NCBI RefSeq assembly: GCF_016765585.1
Contig: NZ_JAESWC010000001.1
Location: 124,001 to 188,000 of the forward strand
Direction: 5' to 3'
DNA: 64,000 nt
DNA from: Clostridium rhizosphaerae
Lineage (GTDB): Bacteria; Bacillota; Clostridia; Clostridiales; Clostridiaceae
The position numbers and the translations under genes were made by a program. Positions 25,574 through 34,887 of this stretch are shown in pieces. Numbering within the stretch: position 1 is the first letter of the stretch; each line of letters opens with the position of its first letter. Under the pieces are notes generated by a model. The model was not told where the DNA came from, made no database searches, and saw only the letters and a program-made list of their open reading frames with translations.

Positions 25574-25610
25574 TGCTTCGTACAAATTTCTTATATGAAC
25601 TGTAAAAAAC

Positions 25611-25652
25611 TATCGCGATATCTTCCTTTCTTGAAAAGAAGATATCGCGATA
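25611..25652. terminator. Bidirectional terminator, 15-bp perfect stem
   Basis: TATCGCGATATCTTC pairs with GAAGATATCGCGATA over a 12-base loop, between convergent genes. The outer TATCGCGATA is itself self-complementary. Confidence 0.85.
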
Positions 25653-25657
25653 AGAAA

Positions 25658-27124
25658 TTAACTAGATAACTTTTCTAGCTCTAAAGACACTTCATTTAAT
25701 TCATTAAATGCATTAATAGTTTCTGCTATTCGATTATCTTGCTCTTCAACCCTTAAGAATACTTCTTGAATTGATGATGTAGTTTCCTCAACAGTGCTTG
25801 TTATTGTTTCCAATCCTTTAAGAATAGTCTCTGAGGATTGCTTCACATTCTTTATTCCACTTCCAACATTTTGTGCTTCATAAGCAACCTTCTCGCCATT
25901 ATCGGAAATGTCTTTAAATATTGTTTCTACCCTGGTTGTTGACTGTAGACTGGAATTAACGGCATTTTGCGTTAAAATTATTTCGCTTGTAACCTGTCCT
26001 GTCTTTACTTGAATATGTCCTAAAATATCTGCTATTCTTTCTGTTGAATCCTTCGAATCTTCTGCCAGCTTTCTAACTTCCTCTGCTACAACTGCAAATC
26101 CTTTCCCAGCTTCTCCAGCTCTTGCAGCTTCGATTGCAGCATTTAATGCAAGAAGATTTGTTTGTGCTGCAATACTTGTTATTGATGATAAAATTTCCTC
26201 AATCATCTTTGTTTGTTCATTTAATTCAGCCATAAGTCCAACAGTATTATCTATAGTGTTCTTTACTGAATCCATGTCCTTAGACAGGTTTAATACTAGT
26301 TCATCTCCATTTTTTATAGCAGCAACTGTTTGGTTAGAAATACTTTTCATTTTACTTGAGGCTACAACTACGCTTTCTATTTCATTATTCTCATCATCCA
26401 TAAATTCTGTAATTTCAACTACTGCTTTAGCCTGGTCATCTACCACTGAGGCTATTTCAGAAAAAGTCTTTGTAATCTCTCTTGATATATCCCCAGTTAT
26501 TTTAATATTATCAATAGAGTCTCCAGAAAACTTATTTAACTGCTTAACTGAATTTCTGATCTTAAAAAACATATTCTCTAGAATTTTCTTTCCTTCTTCT
26601 GTTTTTCTGTTGCTTTCATATAATGTTTTTCTTAAGTTTTCACTAAATATACTTTGAAATACAAGAATGCTGGTTACAAGAATTATATAAAGAATAAAGT
26701 TAATAAGGCTTACAGTATTACAGCTTGGAAACATCTGATTATAATTAAAAAAGAAATATATGGTGAGTGCTATATTAATTCCACCTGATAAAATCATAGG
26801 TTTCCAATCTTGATAAAGCGCCACCAAAACCATACTATAGTAAATTACAACATATGTAGTAATATGCGGTGTTCCTCTCATCATAAAGAATGAAAGAGCT
26901 GCCAAACCAACAACAACTACATACATAACTTCATTAACAATAATTTTTTTATAAGTCAAAAAAGTAATAATAATACTTGTTCCAACTCCACCATACACCA
27001 AGCTCAGCAAAGTTCCGGCAGGCTTTTTTGTAACAATGGAAAGTGCGATGCTCAAAAAAGCAGAAAACCATAAAAGTTTAACAAGCAGCCGATTTCTTTC
27101 ATGATTAATCTTCATTTTATCCAT
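25658..27124 (-). CDS. Methyl-accepting chemotaxis protein with polytopic membrane domain
   Basis: The 488-residue chemoreceptor has an N-terminal block of about six membrane segments (residues 12-170) without a large outer sensor domain, then the long coiled-coil signalling domain. The hairpin tip is [20 protein letters not shown], which binds CheA/CheW, and EVRKLAEDS follows. Receptors of this form may sense membrane-related signals. GGGGGG before the ATG at 27124 marks the start. There are no chemotaxis kinase genes nearby. Confidence 0.9.
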   Translation of the reverse strand: MDKMKINHERNRLLVKLLWFSAFLSIALSIVTKKPAGTLLSLVYGGVGTSIIITFLTYKKIIVNEVMYVVVVGLAALSFFMMRGTPHITTYVVIYYSMVLVALYQDWKPMILSGGINIALTIYFFFNYNQMFPSCNTVSLINFILYIILVTSILVFQSIFSENLRKTLYESNRKTEEGKKILENMFFKIRNSVKQLNKFSGDSIDNIKITGDISREITKTFSEIASVVDDQAKAVVEITEFMDDENNEIESVVVASSKMKSISNQTVAAIKNGDELVLNLSKDMDSVKNTIDNTVGLMAELNEQTKMIEEILSSITSIAAQTNLLALNAAIEAARAGEAGKGFAVVAEEVRKLAEDSKDSTERIADILGHIQVKTGQVTSEIILTQNAVNSSLQSTTRVETIFKDISDNGEKVAYEAQNVGSGIKNVKQSSETILKGLETITSTVEETTSSIQEVFLRVEEQDNRIAETINAFNELNEVSLELEKLSS

Positions 27125-27287
27125 AAATAATCCCCCCTATTAGCATAATACTTATACATTTTATGAATAATTAATCAGATTTTACCATCCAATCCATTAA
27201 GAATCAACCTTTTTTGATATATTCTTACATTTTTTTCATTTTCTAAAAGCCTTGTTAAAGCTTTAAGTACTGCTCTTTCCCTGATTA

Positions 27288-27671
27288 TTAGGCACATGCC
27301 CATGCATCTACTTCAACCTTAAAGGATGGATCAGCTAAAGAAGCTACATAGAGCATTGTCATACAAGGATTGTGATCTCCTAAAAATTTTGAAACAGCTT
27401 CACGTCTCTTGGCATTATCTATAGGTCCAACCATATAGAAGGTTATTTTAACTAAGTCCTTAATTCCCATGTTAGCTGCCTGAAGATTTCTAACGAGGTT
27501 TTCCATAGCATTTTCTATTTGTTTTATAGGGTCCTCAGGAAGATTTCCGCTTTCATCTTTTCCAAGCTGCCCTGATAAAACAAGCCATCGGTTGTTTCCG
27601 GTGACCTCTATTTGATGTGTATAAGCGGCTACTGGTGCGTGTACAGTTTCAGGGTTTCTAAATTGTTTCAT
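27288..27671 (-). CDS. RidA/YjgF family protein
   Basis: The 127-residue protein has the RidA family form (LVLSGQLGKDESGN, then NLQAANMGIKDLVKITFYM). Canonical members hydrolyse reactive enamine/imine intermediates, using a conserved Arg near the end; here the equivalent region is HNPCMTMLYVASLADPSFKV with no R-x-A-V motif, so this is probably a Rid subgroup with another activity. The start at 27671 follows AAGGAGG, which is the end of a repeat element. Confidence 0.85.
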   Translation of the reverse strand: MKQFRNPETVHAPVAAYTHQIEVTGNNRWLVLSGQLGKDESGNLPEDPIKQIENAMENLVRNLQAANMGIKDLVKITFYMVGPIDNAKRREAVSKFLGDHNPCMTMLYVASLADPSFKVEVDAWACA

Positions 27672-27680
27672 TTTATAATT

Positions 27681-27909
27681 CCTCCTTTTAGTCGGAAGCA
27701 CTGAGCAATTAAAAACTCTCGCTCCCCTTCGGGCACAGGGTAACTTAAGACATTCGCTTCGCTCATAAGTTACCCGCTAAAGTCCATTCAGGACTTTAGC
27801 CTCTAAAATTGCTCGTTAAAGCCCATTTAGGGCTTTAGTTCGGGGTAACTTAAGACGCTCGTTTCCACTCACAAGTTACCCGTTAAAGCCCATTTAGGGC
27901 TTTAACCTC
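27681..27909 (-). repeat. SD-flanked hairpin repeats, copy B (tandem and nested)
   Basis: On the minus strand there are three hairpin-1 sequences: GTTAAAGCCC/GGGCTTTAAC, a second TAAAGCCC/GGGCTTTA, and GCTAAAGTCC/GGACTTTAGC. GGGTAACTT/AAGTTACCC stems follow the first and the third. The third unit lies inside a larger stem GAGCAATT/AATTGCTC, so one unit appears inserted in another's loop. The block ends in CTTCCGACTAAAAGGAGG, the ribosome site of the RidA gene. Confidence 0.8.
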
Positions 27910-27915
27910 TATTTA

Positions 27916-28593
27916 TTAATTTATATTTGTTCCTTCTTTTTTATTAGTTAAAGCTTCTTTAATGACTTTTACGTAGTCATCTATAAATTGATGCTCTACA
28001 TCTCTTACATCAAATTTTAGCACTTTGAAGGCAAACTGTATAAAATATCCGCCGAAAACTACCATAATTACAGTTCCAAATCCTACACTTCCTCCTAATA
28101 AATAGCCGATTATCAAAGGCACAGCTTCAATGCAGCTTCTTATTAATTTAACTGGTTTGTTGGTCTTCTTGGCTAATGCCACCATAAGCCCATCTCTAGG
28201 TCCGGAGCCTAAGCCAGCACCAATATAAAAGTAACAGGCAATTCCTATAATAAGCATTCCAAGAAGCATCATTATTATTCTGGCTGCAATATTATCAAAA
28301 GAAGGTATTAGATGGTTAAGCATCAAAAGATCCATAAAGATACCTATAAACAGCATATTGAATATAGTTCCGATTCCGACCTTCTCCCCTGCTGCCCAGT
28401 CTATAACTACAATAATTAATCCAATTACAATACTTGCCTGTCCCATTGTAATACCCGTATGTTTAGAAATCCCCTGATGAAAAGTATCCCATGGTGATAG
28501 TCCTAAATTAGCATTAATAGTAAAAACTATCCCAACTGCATAAAGAAAGAGTCCTATAAATAATCTAACCAAAGTTAAAGCATATTTTTTCAC
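27916..28593 (-). CDS. YczE-like membrane protein
   Basis: The 225-residue integral membrane protein has about five membrane segments and the YczE family signature ANLGLSPWDTFHQGISKHTG, then YIGAGLGSGPRDGLMVAL. The biochemical role is unknown; B. subtilis YczE affects antibiotic production. It is divergent from a MocR-type regulator (28871), a pairing known for yczE genes, so it is the probable target of that regulator. The start has a weak ribosome site (GGAGG about 10 bases upstream). Confidence 0.87.
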   Translation of the reverse strand: MKKYALTLVRLFIGLFLYAVGIVFTINANLGLSPWDTFHQGISKHTGITMGQASIVIGLIIVVIDWAAGEKVGIGTIFNMLFIGIFMDLLMLNHLIPSFDNIAARIIMMLLGMLIIGIACYFYIGAGLGSGPRDGLMVALAKKTNKPVKLIRSCIEAVPLIIGYLLGGSVGFGTVIMVVFGGYFIQFAFKVLKFDVRDVEHQFIDDYVKVIKEALTNKKEGTNIN

Positions 28594-28651
28594 TTAACAA
28601 GCCTCCATTAATTTTAATTTGATCTGTGATATGATTATAAAACAAAACACT

Positions 28652-28780
28652 GTATAACAGTCAAGCGTCAAGTATAACAGTTGAATCATGAAAAACTTAT
28701 GTTTTAATGGTATTTAGAGCTAAATTAAGATATGATGTTATTATAATTTAAATAAGTTATATTAAAACTGTGTATAACAC
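28652..28780. promoter_or_regulatory. Probable MocR operators: repeated GTATAACA
   Basis: GTATAACAGT occurs at 28652-28661 and 28672-28681, spaced by 20 bp (two helical turns), and GTATAACAC at 28772-28780. All are in the same direction within the 277-bp region between yczE and the MocR gene. The first pair overlaps the likely yczE promoter (TTGACT and TTTATAAT on the minus strand). MocR regulators typically bind such direct repeats. Confidence 0.6.
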
Positions 28781-28786
28781 CTCTGC

Positions 28787-28862
28787 AGTTAAAAGCCCTA
28801 AATACACTTTTACAGCTGCCTAGCCAATGATTTAATTTCTCGGTGTATCCGACTAAAAGGAG
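28787..28862 (+). repeat. SD-flanked hairpin repeat, degenerate copy F
   Basis: GTTAAAAGCCCTAAATACAC resembles hairpin 1, and the end GTATCCGACTAAAAGGAG matches the repeat tail. Hairpin 2 is eroded. The final AAAGGAG is the ribosome site of the MocR gene at 28871. Confidence 0.6.
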
Positions 28863-28870
28863 AATTATAT

Positions 28871-30364
28871 ATGATTATTGAAATTGATAGAAACAGTATA
28901 ATAACTATAACTCAACAGCTATTTGAATTTTTTTCTGATAGAATTTTATCCGGATTATTTAAAGACGGTCAGCAGCTTCCTTCAATTAGGACTCTGTCAA
29001 AGGAATTAAATATTAGTCCAATGACTATAGTAAAAGCTTACAATGAATTGGAGAAAAACGGGCTTGCGGTTACTATACAAGGCAAAGGAACTTATGTTAA
29101 TCAAAGAAATAATATAGAAAAACTTAACAGCTTCCCGGAACATAACGATTTTCAATGGCAGATGGGGATTCCAGACTATTTATCAAGATCACAATTTCAA
29201 AGCAACAGTAATTTAACCTATGGCAATAATATGTACAACCTATCAATCGCCTCAATTAATTATAAACTTCTGCCTACTGCTGATATTTTAAAGGACTCCT
29301 TAAACTTAACGGAGCGTAATATTGAGTATCTTGCTCAATATCCTCCTGTTCAAGGAGATCATGAATTTAGAAACGTGTTAAGCAATTATTTAAAATCAAA
29401 AGAAATATCAACTGCACCTGAAAATATTTTGATAACAAGCGGTTCTCAGCAGGGAATAAGCCTTATAGCCAGTACCTTTGTCGGTCCTGGAGACATTGTT
29501 GTTATGGAAACTCCAACTTACCCCGGAGCTATAGATTTGTTTAAAAGCAGAGGAGCTGTAATTTTAACAGTACCTGTTGATAATGAGGGCATGAGAACTG
29601 ATATTTTAATAAGTTTATGCGACAAACATTCACCAAAAATTATATATACTATGCCAAATTTTCATAATCCAACGGGTTGCAGCATGAGCCTTAGGCGAAA
29701 GATTGAACTTCTTGATATAGCTAAATTTAATAATAGTATCATTGTTGAGGATGATCCTTGGAGTGAAATTTCCTATAAAAAGGAAAAGATAAAATCAATA
29801 AAATCTATGGATACTGATGGACATGTTGTTTATATAAAGGGTTTAAGTAAAATCCTTGGTCCGGCATACAGACTCGCAGCAATCGTAGCTGAAGGCTCAA
29901 TACTTTCGAGGCTTATAAATGCAAAAGCTAATCACGACCTCGGAACTTCAATGCTAAACCAAAAGACGCTTTTAGACTTTATTAAGTCGAATAAGATGAA
30001 CTCTTATCTAGATAATCTGAACAAGAAATTATTAAGAAGACGTGATAAGGTTATTAATTTATTAAAGCATAATGCGCCCTCAGGAGTAAACTGGACTATA
30101 CCTGAAGGTGGAATAAACCTTTGGATTACTCTGCCTAAAAGTTTAAATGTAGAAAAACTATTATATCATTCAGTAACAACAAAAAATATTTCATTCCTGC
30201 CCGGAACTATATGCTATCCTAATGAAGTTGAGTTCAATCATCTTAGAATATGCTTTACCTATTTAGATGAGGAGCATATAGAAAATATAATAATAGAGCT
30301 GTGCAACCTAATGAAGCTCCTAAATTCAGATGAAAAGGGCAGCTGCTATGTACCTGTTATTTAG
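28871..30364 (+). CDS. MocR-type regulator (GntR HTH plus aminotransferase domain)
   Basis: The 497-residue protein joins a GntR winged helix (residues 10-76; LPSIRTLSKELNISPMTIVK) to a class I aminotransferase-like domain (about 110-490). The PLP-binding Lys327 lies in YIKGLSKILG. Other cofactor contacts are present: MPNFHNPTGC near 261-270 and VEDDPW near 292. Such proteins regulate genes in response to PLP or amino-compound ligands. The divergent yczE gene is the likely target, and repeats at 28652-28780 the likely sites. The start has AAAGGAG from a degenerate repeat element. Confidence 0.9.
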   Translation: MIIEIDRNSIITITQQLFEFFSDRILSGLFKDGQQLPSIRTLSKELNISPMTIVKAYNELEKNGLAVTIQGKGTYVNQRNNIEKLNSFPEHNDFQWQMGIPDYLSRSQFQSNSNLTYGNNMYNLSIASINYKLLPTADILKDSLNLTERNIEYLAQYPPVQGDHEFRNVLSNYLKSKEISTAPENILITSGSQQGISLIASTFVGPGDIVVMETPTYPGAIDLFKSRGAVILTVPVDNEGMRTDILISLCDKHSPKIIYTMPNFHNPTGCSMSLRRKIELLDIAKFNNSIIVEDDPWSEISYKKEKIKSIKSMDTDGHVVYIKGLSKILGPAYRLAAIVAEGSILSRLINAKANHDLGTSMLNQKTLLDFIKSNKMNSYLDNLNKKLLRRRDKVINLLKHNAPSGVNWTIPEGGINLWITLPKSLNVEKLLYHSVTTKNISFLPGTICYPNEVEFNHLRICFTYLDEEHIENIIIELCNLMKLLNSDEKGSCYVPVI

Positions 30365-30489
30365 TTTTATAGGTTCAACCTTCCTGAAAGAGAGTTATAT
30401 TAATGTACAAACCTTGATAGTTTCTATATAATAGAGTTAGCTTATTTTCAGCTGATTCCTTTATGATTTTAAAGATAGGGAGATAAATT

Positions 30490-30900
30490 ATGTTAAAGAA
30501 GATCTTTTATTGGATATCCATAATACTACAAGTACTTTTTGTGATTGCAGCTTATGTAATACAATATTTTTCTATGAAAAGAATGGGAATGATGAGGTAT
30601 GTGGTATTTAAAAATCATGAATGGGAAGCGCAATATCCTATAACTGCACTAAAATATGCTGCAATTATATTTTTAATAATACTATGCGTTGCTGCTATTT
30701 TATATGTAAAAACCAAAAAAGGTAATTATATTAAGGATAAAAAGGCTTTGCCAATGTTACTAGCAGGCATAGTGCTTACTCTCATATTTGTGCTTTTCAC
30801 TCTAATATTTTCTACTGGAAACTATCGTTCCTACTATTTTACCAGTTTGATATTAGCAATTATTACACTTATACAGCATATAAAAATACTTTTAATTTAA
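30490..30900 (+). CDS. Small polytopic membrane protein, 136 aa
   Basis: The 136-residue product has four predicted membrane segments (about 5-27, 52-72, 85-106, 113-135). AAGATAGGGAG precedes the ATG. There is no recognisable family. It lies 125 bp after the MocR gene on the same strand and ends at a bidirectional terminator. Confidence 0.65.
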   Translation: MLKKIFYWISIILQVLFVIAAYVIQYFSMKRMGMMRYVVFKNHEWEAQYPITALKYAAIIFLIILCVAAILYVKTKKGNYIKDKKALPMLLAGIVLTLIFVLFTLIFSTGNYRSYYFTSLILAIITLIQHIKILLI

Positions 30901-30913
30901 TTTCTACGTAAAA

Positions 30914-30946
30914 AATGTCTGAAAGCCTTTTAGGCAATCAGACATT
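30914..30946. terminator. Bidirectional terminator
   Basis: AATGTCTGA and TCAGACATT, with an inner GCC/GGC pairing, followed by TTTTA on the plus strand and a T-rich stretch on the minus strand. It separates convergent genes. Confidence 0.85.
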
Positions 30947-30956
30947 TTTATTAAAC

Positions 30957-31970
30957 TTATTTATGTTGAGCTGCGGCCTCTTGTGGTGTTATAGCTTGCA
31001 CTGGATTCTTCTGATCCATCTGCCATACAAACCATCCGCCATCATATAATTTTATGTTTGTCCAACCGTTCTCATAAGCCATTAAAAATGGAATGGTAGC
31101 TCTCCAGCCAGTACCGCAGTAAAATGCGATTTCGTTATCTTTTGTAACTCCTTGTTCTTTCCACATTCCTACAGCTTTATCGAAACTAATAAAGGTTCCA
31201 TCGGCATTGCGGTAGTCAGTTTCATCATGACCCCATACAGCTCCTTTAGGTTCTCCTGCTCTTTTTATATAGTCATATCCGCTTTTTTTGCCTTCAAATT
31301 CATCAAGGCTTCTTATACTTACCAATCTAAACTTATCATTTTTGGACATTTCAGCCTGTACATCTTTAGGCATAGCTAAAACATACTCAGGATGAGCAGG
31401 TACAGCTGAACCAAACTCTTTAGTAGTTGCCTTTGGCTCTTCTATATCTTTGTTAGTAGCATATCCTGCTTTTGTCCATCCATTTAAGCCGCCATTAACT
31501 ACTTTTACATTTTCAACTCCAGCCCAAAGGCATGTAAATGCAACCCTAGTAGCACCTGAGTCAGCACCATAAACAATAACAGTAGTATCTTTTGTTATGC
31601 CATAATTAGCCATAACCTTTTTAATCTCATCACCTGTTCTTATATTCCAGTAAGTTGATTCTTCAATATCATCTGTATTCAGATGCACTGCCCCTGGTAT
31701 GTGTGCAGCTACGTAGTCTTTATCATCCTTAGCTGGACCCCATGCTGCTTCGATGATTTTGTAATCTTTTGATTCTGATTGTTTACCATCAATTACACTT
31801 TTTACCCATTCTGGTGATACAAATACCTTTGTCTTTGCAACAGACTCAACAGCCTTAGTATCTGCTTTAGTATCTGCTGGACTAGTTGGTTGGCTCTTAG
31901 AAGCACATCCAGTTGCAAATGAAGAAACCAAAGCTGCAAAAAGAAGGCCTATAAGTATTTTCTTTTTCAT
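30957..31970 (-). CDS. YnjE-like rhodanese lipoprotein (sulfurtransferase)
   Basis: The 337-residue lipoprotein (lipobox ATGC, Cys near 22) has two rhodanese domains. The second holds the active-site Cys285 in the loop CGTGWR, the same loop as in E. coli YnjE; the first (VIVYGADSGATR) lacks the Cys and is structural. It should move sulfane sulfur from thiosulfate or a polysulfide outside the cytoplasm. It lies beside a CDP-alcohol transferase and near a YnjBCD-like importer, as in the E. coli ynj cluster. AGGGGTG precedes the ATG. Confidence 0.9.
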   Translation of the reverse strand: MKKKILIGLLFAALVSSFATGCASKSQPTSPADTKADTKAVESVAKTKVFVSPEWVKSVIDGKQSESKDYKIIEAAWGPAKDDKDYVAAHIPGAVHLNTDDIEESTYWNIRTGDEIKKVMANYGITKDTTVIVYGADSGATRVAFTCLWAGVENVKVVNGGLNGWTKAGYATNKDIEEPKATTKEFGSAVPAHPEYVLAMPKDVQAEMSKNDKFRLVSIRSLDEFEGKKSGYDYIKRAGEPKGAVWGHDETDYRNADGTFISFDKAVGMWKEQGVTKDNEIAFYCGTGWRATIPFLMAYENGWTNIKLYDGGWFVWQMDQKNPVQAITPQEAAAQHK

Positions 31971-32171
31971 AGTGTCACCCCTTAAAAATTTTCATATCAA
32001 ATATATTTATAACTTGAATTCCCAATGCATTATGATACACTATTGTCGAAAAATGGTCTAATAGATTTTTTTTATAGTACTATAGCCCACTATTTATTTT
32101 TTTAATAAAGCTTGTACTAGAATATAGAAATAGCACTTTTAAGGATATTTCTCCGTAACTTCAATACTATA

Positions 32172-32756
32172 TCAATTTAATATTCGTTTTGCTTCAACTA
32201 TACGCTGAGCAGCTGTAAAAAACACTGCTGCTGAAAACAGATTTGTTATCAAAACCAGCCACGGAGTAAACAAGCTCATTAAAGAAAACATTATAAAGCC
32301 CTCTGTTCTTTCCGCCAAGCCTGCCTGGTAATAAAAGGACTTTATTCCTTTTTGATCTGAAAGAGCTCCTACTGTAAGGAAAATTGTCATTGAAAACAAA
32401 ATGCATATAGTTAATATTAACAAATAAATTCTTGAACTTGGAAATCTCATAGCCAACGCTATCACAATTGACATTTCAACTACCCTGTCAAAGGTGATGT
32501 CCATAAGAGTTCCTAGTGCTGAAGTATTTTTACTTATTCTTGCCATTGAGCCGTCTACAGCATCTAAAAAGCCAGAAACCCAAAGAAGTATTACACCTAT
32601 TAAGCTTAAGTCTAAGTATACGAAAACTCCGGACAATACTCCTACAAAAAAAGCAATACCTGTTACATGGTTAGGCTTTAAATTAAGCTTCAGCAGGTCT
32701 TTTGCAGTTTTATCTATTATCGGGTTTACATATTTTCTTCCATATGTATCCAGCAT
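32172..32756 (-). CDS. CDP-alcohol phosphatidyltransferase (YnjF-like)
   Basis: The 194-residue membrane enzyme has the complete CDP-alcohol transferase motif DAVDGSMARISKNTSALG then TLMDITFD, with all the metal-binding Asp residues. Several membrane segments follow. It transfers a phosphatidyl or similar group from a CDP-linked donor to an unknown alcohol. Its ATG overlaps the stop of the VTT gene by one base (TAATG), so the two are translationally coupled. In E. coli, ynjF likewise belongs to the ynj cluster. Confidence 0.9.
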   Translation of the reverse strand: MLDTYGRKYVNPIIDKTAKDLLKLNLKPNHVTGIAFFVGVLSGVFVYLDLSLIGVILLWVSGFLDAVDGSMARISKNTSALGTLMDITFDRVVEMSIVIALAMRFPSSRIYLLILTICILFSMTIFLTVGALSDQKGIKSFYYQAGLAERTEGFIMFSLMSLFTPWLVLITNLFSAAVFFTAAQRIVEAKRILN

Positions 32757-33445
32757 TACAAGTTCTCCTCTCTGGTTTTATTTATATCACCAATAATTCT
32801 TTGAGAAATTTTCTTCTTAAACAGTGCTGAAACGACTAAAAGTATTATAAGCAGCGCTATGGATATATAAAACTGAAAACTTCCTATCTCTAAAGACTTG
32901 TCGCCTATATTTGAAAATACCATTACTCCAGGAATTATTCCTAATAAAGTAGCTAATAAAAAATCTTTATACTTCACTTCAGATAAGCCAGCACTGTAGC
33001 TTATTACATCAAAAGGTACCAGTGGTATTAGCCTTAAAACAAGTATAGCCCAGAAGCCCTTTTCCTGAGTATGCTTGCCTAATATAGAAATATCCTTCTT
33101 TATAATTCTTTTTATAACATCCTGTCCTAGATATCTTGCTATAAAGAAAGCCAGAGTTCCTCCGCATAAGGCTCCTATTATAGTTAACAGACTGCCTTTA
33201 ATAAGTCCGAAAGCCATCCCACCCGCAATAGCAAGCACTGAATCCGGGAAAAAGGTTAGCGGCACAAAGGTAAAAAGCACTATATAAACTATAGGGGCAA
33301 GCAGTCCAAGAGAATCTAAAAACTGCTTAATATCCCTAGAGCTATAGTTTTTAAATACATCAAGTCTGTTTAGAAAATACACAGCCAAAGCTATAACTGC
33401 TATGAGGCTAATATATTTAATTCCTTTCACATAATTCTTTTTCAT
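32756..33445 (-). CDS. TVP38/TMEM64 (VTT domain) membrane protein
   Basis: The 229-residue membrane protein has the VTT/DedA-like domain: FVPLTFFPDSVLAIAGGMAF, GALCGGTLAFFIARYLGQ, and LVLRLIPLVPFDVISYSAGL, which contains the conserved proline and acidic residues. Such proteins are thought to transport or scramble lipids or small ions. It stands between the Fe-S protein gene and the CDP-alcohol transferase in a three-gene operon. A second VTT protein is encoded at 38974. Confidence 0.88.
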   Translation of the reverse strand: MKKNYVKGIKYISLIAVIALAVYFLNRLDVFKNYSSRDIKQFLDSLGLLAPIVYIVLFTFVPLTFFPDSVLAIAGGMAFGLIKGSLLTIIGALCGGTLAFFIARYLGQDVIKRIIKKDISILGKHTQEKGFWAILVLRLIPLVPFDVISYSAGLSEVKYKDFLLATLLGIIPGVMVFSNIGDKSLEIGSFQFYISIALLIILLVVSALFKKKISQRIIGDINKTREENL

Positions 33446-33461
33446 AACTTTAAATCTCCTG

Positions 33462-34607
33462 TTATTTATTGATCTTATTTATAAGTCTCACTCCATTATA
33501 TCTATTAATCCAGCTTTTTAAAGTGCCTTGACTGCTTTGACCAAAATTCTTGCTTGTATATATTTCTTCATTAAATAGCAAATCCAGAATATGAACAGCC
33601 TGCGTTCCTCCTCTTATAAGAGATTGCACACACTCTTCACAATAAGTTACAAAATAATTTGATTCAGCTTGATTAGCTACCTTTTTCATGTGTTTTAGCG
33701 CCAGCTCATTATTGGTTACACTGAGCATCCCGCCTGATCCACAGCATAGAGTGTTATTTCTCGTATATTTCAACTCTTCTATTTCAATGCCAAGCATAGT
33801 TAATATATTTCTTACAGAAGTATGAATTTTATCTTCCTTTCTAGTTGGACAAGGATCGTGAAGAGCAAATCTAATGCCTAACTCTCTGCCTCTATTTTTT
33901 ACACCGCTAGGAACGCCTTCCTTTGCAATAACCTCCCATAAGGAGGTAACCTTTATATCTGGACTGTGCTTAGAGATTATTTTATAGCAGTTTTGGCATG
34001 CTGTTATAACTTCTTTAACCTTTCCTGCTTCAAAGTCAGCCTTAACCTTTGAATAATAATGCTCAAAGGCAGCTTCATCTCCCATAGATTGAGTTGGCTT
34101 TCCACAGCACTTCAATAGTATTCCTGTGCCCGGAAGCTGTTCATTTAAATATTCATAAACCTTTAAAACTAACTCTGGGCTATAAGCAGTTAAGCTGCAG
34201 CCAGGAAAGAATACTCTTTCAGCGTTTGAGCCTTGCTGGCTCTTTATACTAGTAGTAAACGGCTTTGAAAAACTGTTTTTTTGATGGTAATTCACTGTAG
34301 TTCTGCCAAATTCCTTTGGTACTCCTTTATTTTGAAGTACAATAAACCTTCGAAGATCAAAAAAGAGTTCATTAAGATCAACCTTCTTTGGACAAACCTC
34401 AGTGCAGTAACCGCATAAAGCACAAGAGTAAGGTATTTCGGTCTTTATTGCTTTATTTTCCACTGCATCCTTTAATAATTCTTTTGGAGTATTGCAATAA
34501 GTATCTAACATAGGACAATTCTTCATACACAGCTTGCAACCACTACATTTATCCTGTTCAACTTTTATCTTTTCTATAACTTCCCTGGATAGTTTCAGCT
34601 CTTTCAT
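33462..34607 (-). CDS. Fe-S oxidoreductase with two CCG domains
   Basis: The 381-residue protein starts with two [4Fe-4S] motifs (CSGCKLCMKNCP near 22 and CALCGYCTEVCP near 61), followed by two CCG domains (KCCGKPTQ near 165 and LCCGSGGM near 285). This layout matches HdrD/GlpC-type subunits that handle electrons between ferredoxin or quinol and thiol/disulfide or similar substrates. It is the first gene of the operon with the VTT and CDP-alcohol transferase genes. Context with a rhodanese suggests sulfur redox chemistry; that is inference. Confidence 0.88.
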   Translation of the reverse strand: MKELKLSREVIEKIKVEQDKCSGCKLCMKNCPMLDTYCNTPKELLKDAVENKAIKTEIPYSCALCGYCTEVCPKKVDLNELFFDLRRFIVLQNKGVPKEFGRTTVNYHQKNSFSKPFTTSIKSQQGSNAERVFFPGCSLTAYSPELVLKVYEYLNEQLPGTGILLKCCGKPTQSMGDEAAFEHYYSKVKADFEAGKVKEVITACQNCYKIISKHSPDIKVTSLWEVIAKEGVPSGVKNRGRELGIRFALHDPCPTRKEDKIHTSVRNILTMLGIEIEELKYTRNNTLCCGSGGMLSVTNNELALKHMKKVANQAESNYFVTYCEECVQSLIRGGTQAVHILDLLFNEEIYTSKNFGQSSQGTLKSWINRYNGVRLINKINK

Positions 34608-34633
34608 ATTTTCCCTTCCATTAACAAAAATAA

Positions 34634-34684
34634 GCCTCTATTAGTTCAGCACGAATCCGTAGCTAAATAGAGGCCCTTTTATTC
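34634..34684. promoter_or_regulatory. Hairpin in the leader of the Fe-S operon
   Basis: GCCTCTATTAG and CTAAATAGAGGC pair over 11 bp with a bulge. On the minus strand TTATTTTTG follows and the hairpin ends about 26 bases before the Fe-S gene start, so it looks like a terminator inside a 5' leader (attenuation possible). It may instead stop reading into the divergent ABC operon. Confidence 0.5.
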
Positions 34685-34887
34685 CATTAATCTAGAATAA
34701 ACTAAATATCAAATACCAAAACTATATTAACACAGCTTGGCTATAATTCACTATAGAAGTTTTTAATAAATAACTTATCAACTATTAATTTTATCTATAC
34801 TTCAATTTTGTTATCAATATGTAAAATTATGATATAATTACTAAGGTTTCTTTATGTAACACTATTATTTATTTGGGGGTAGTAAAT

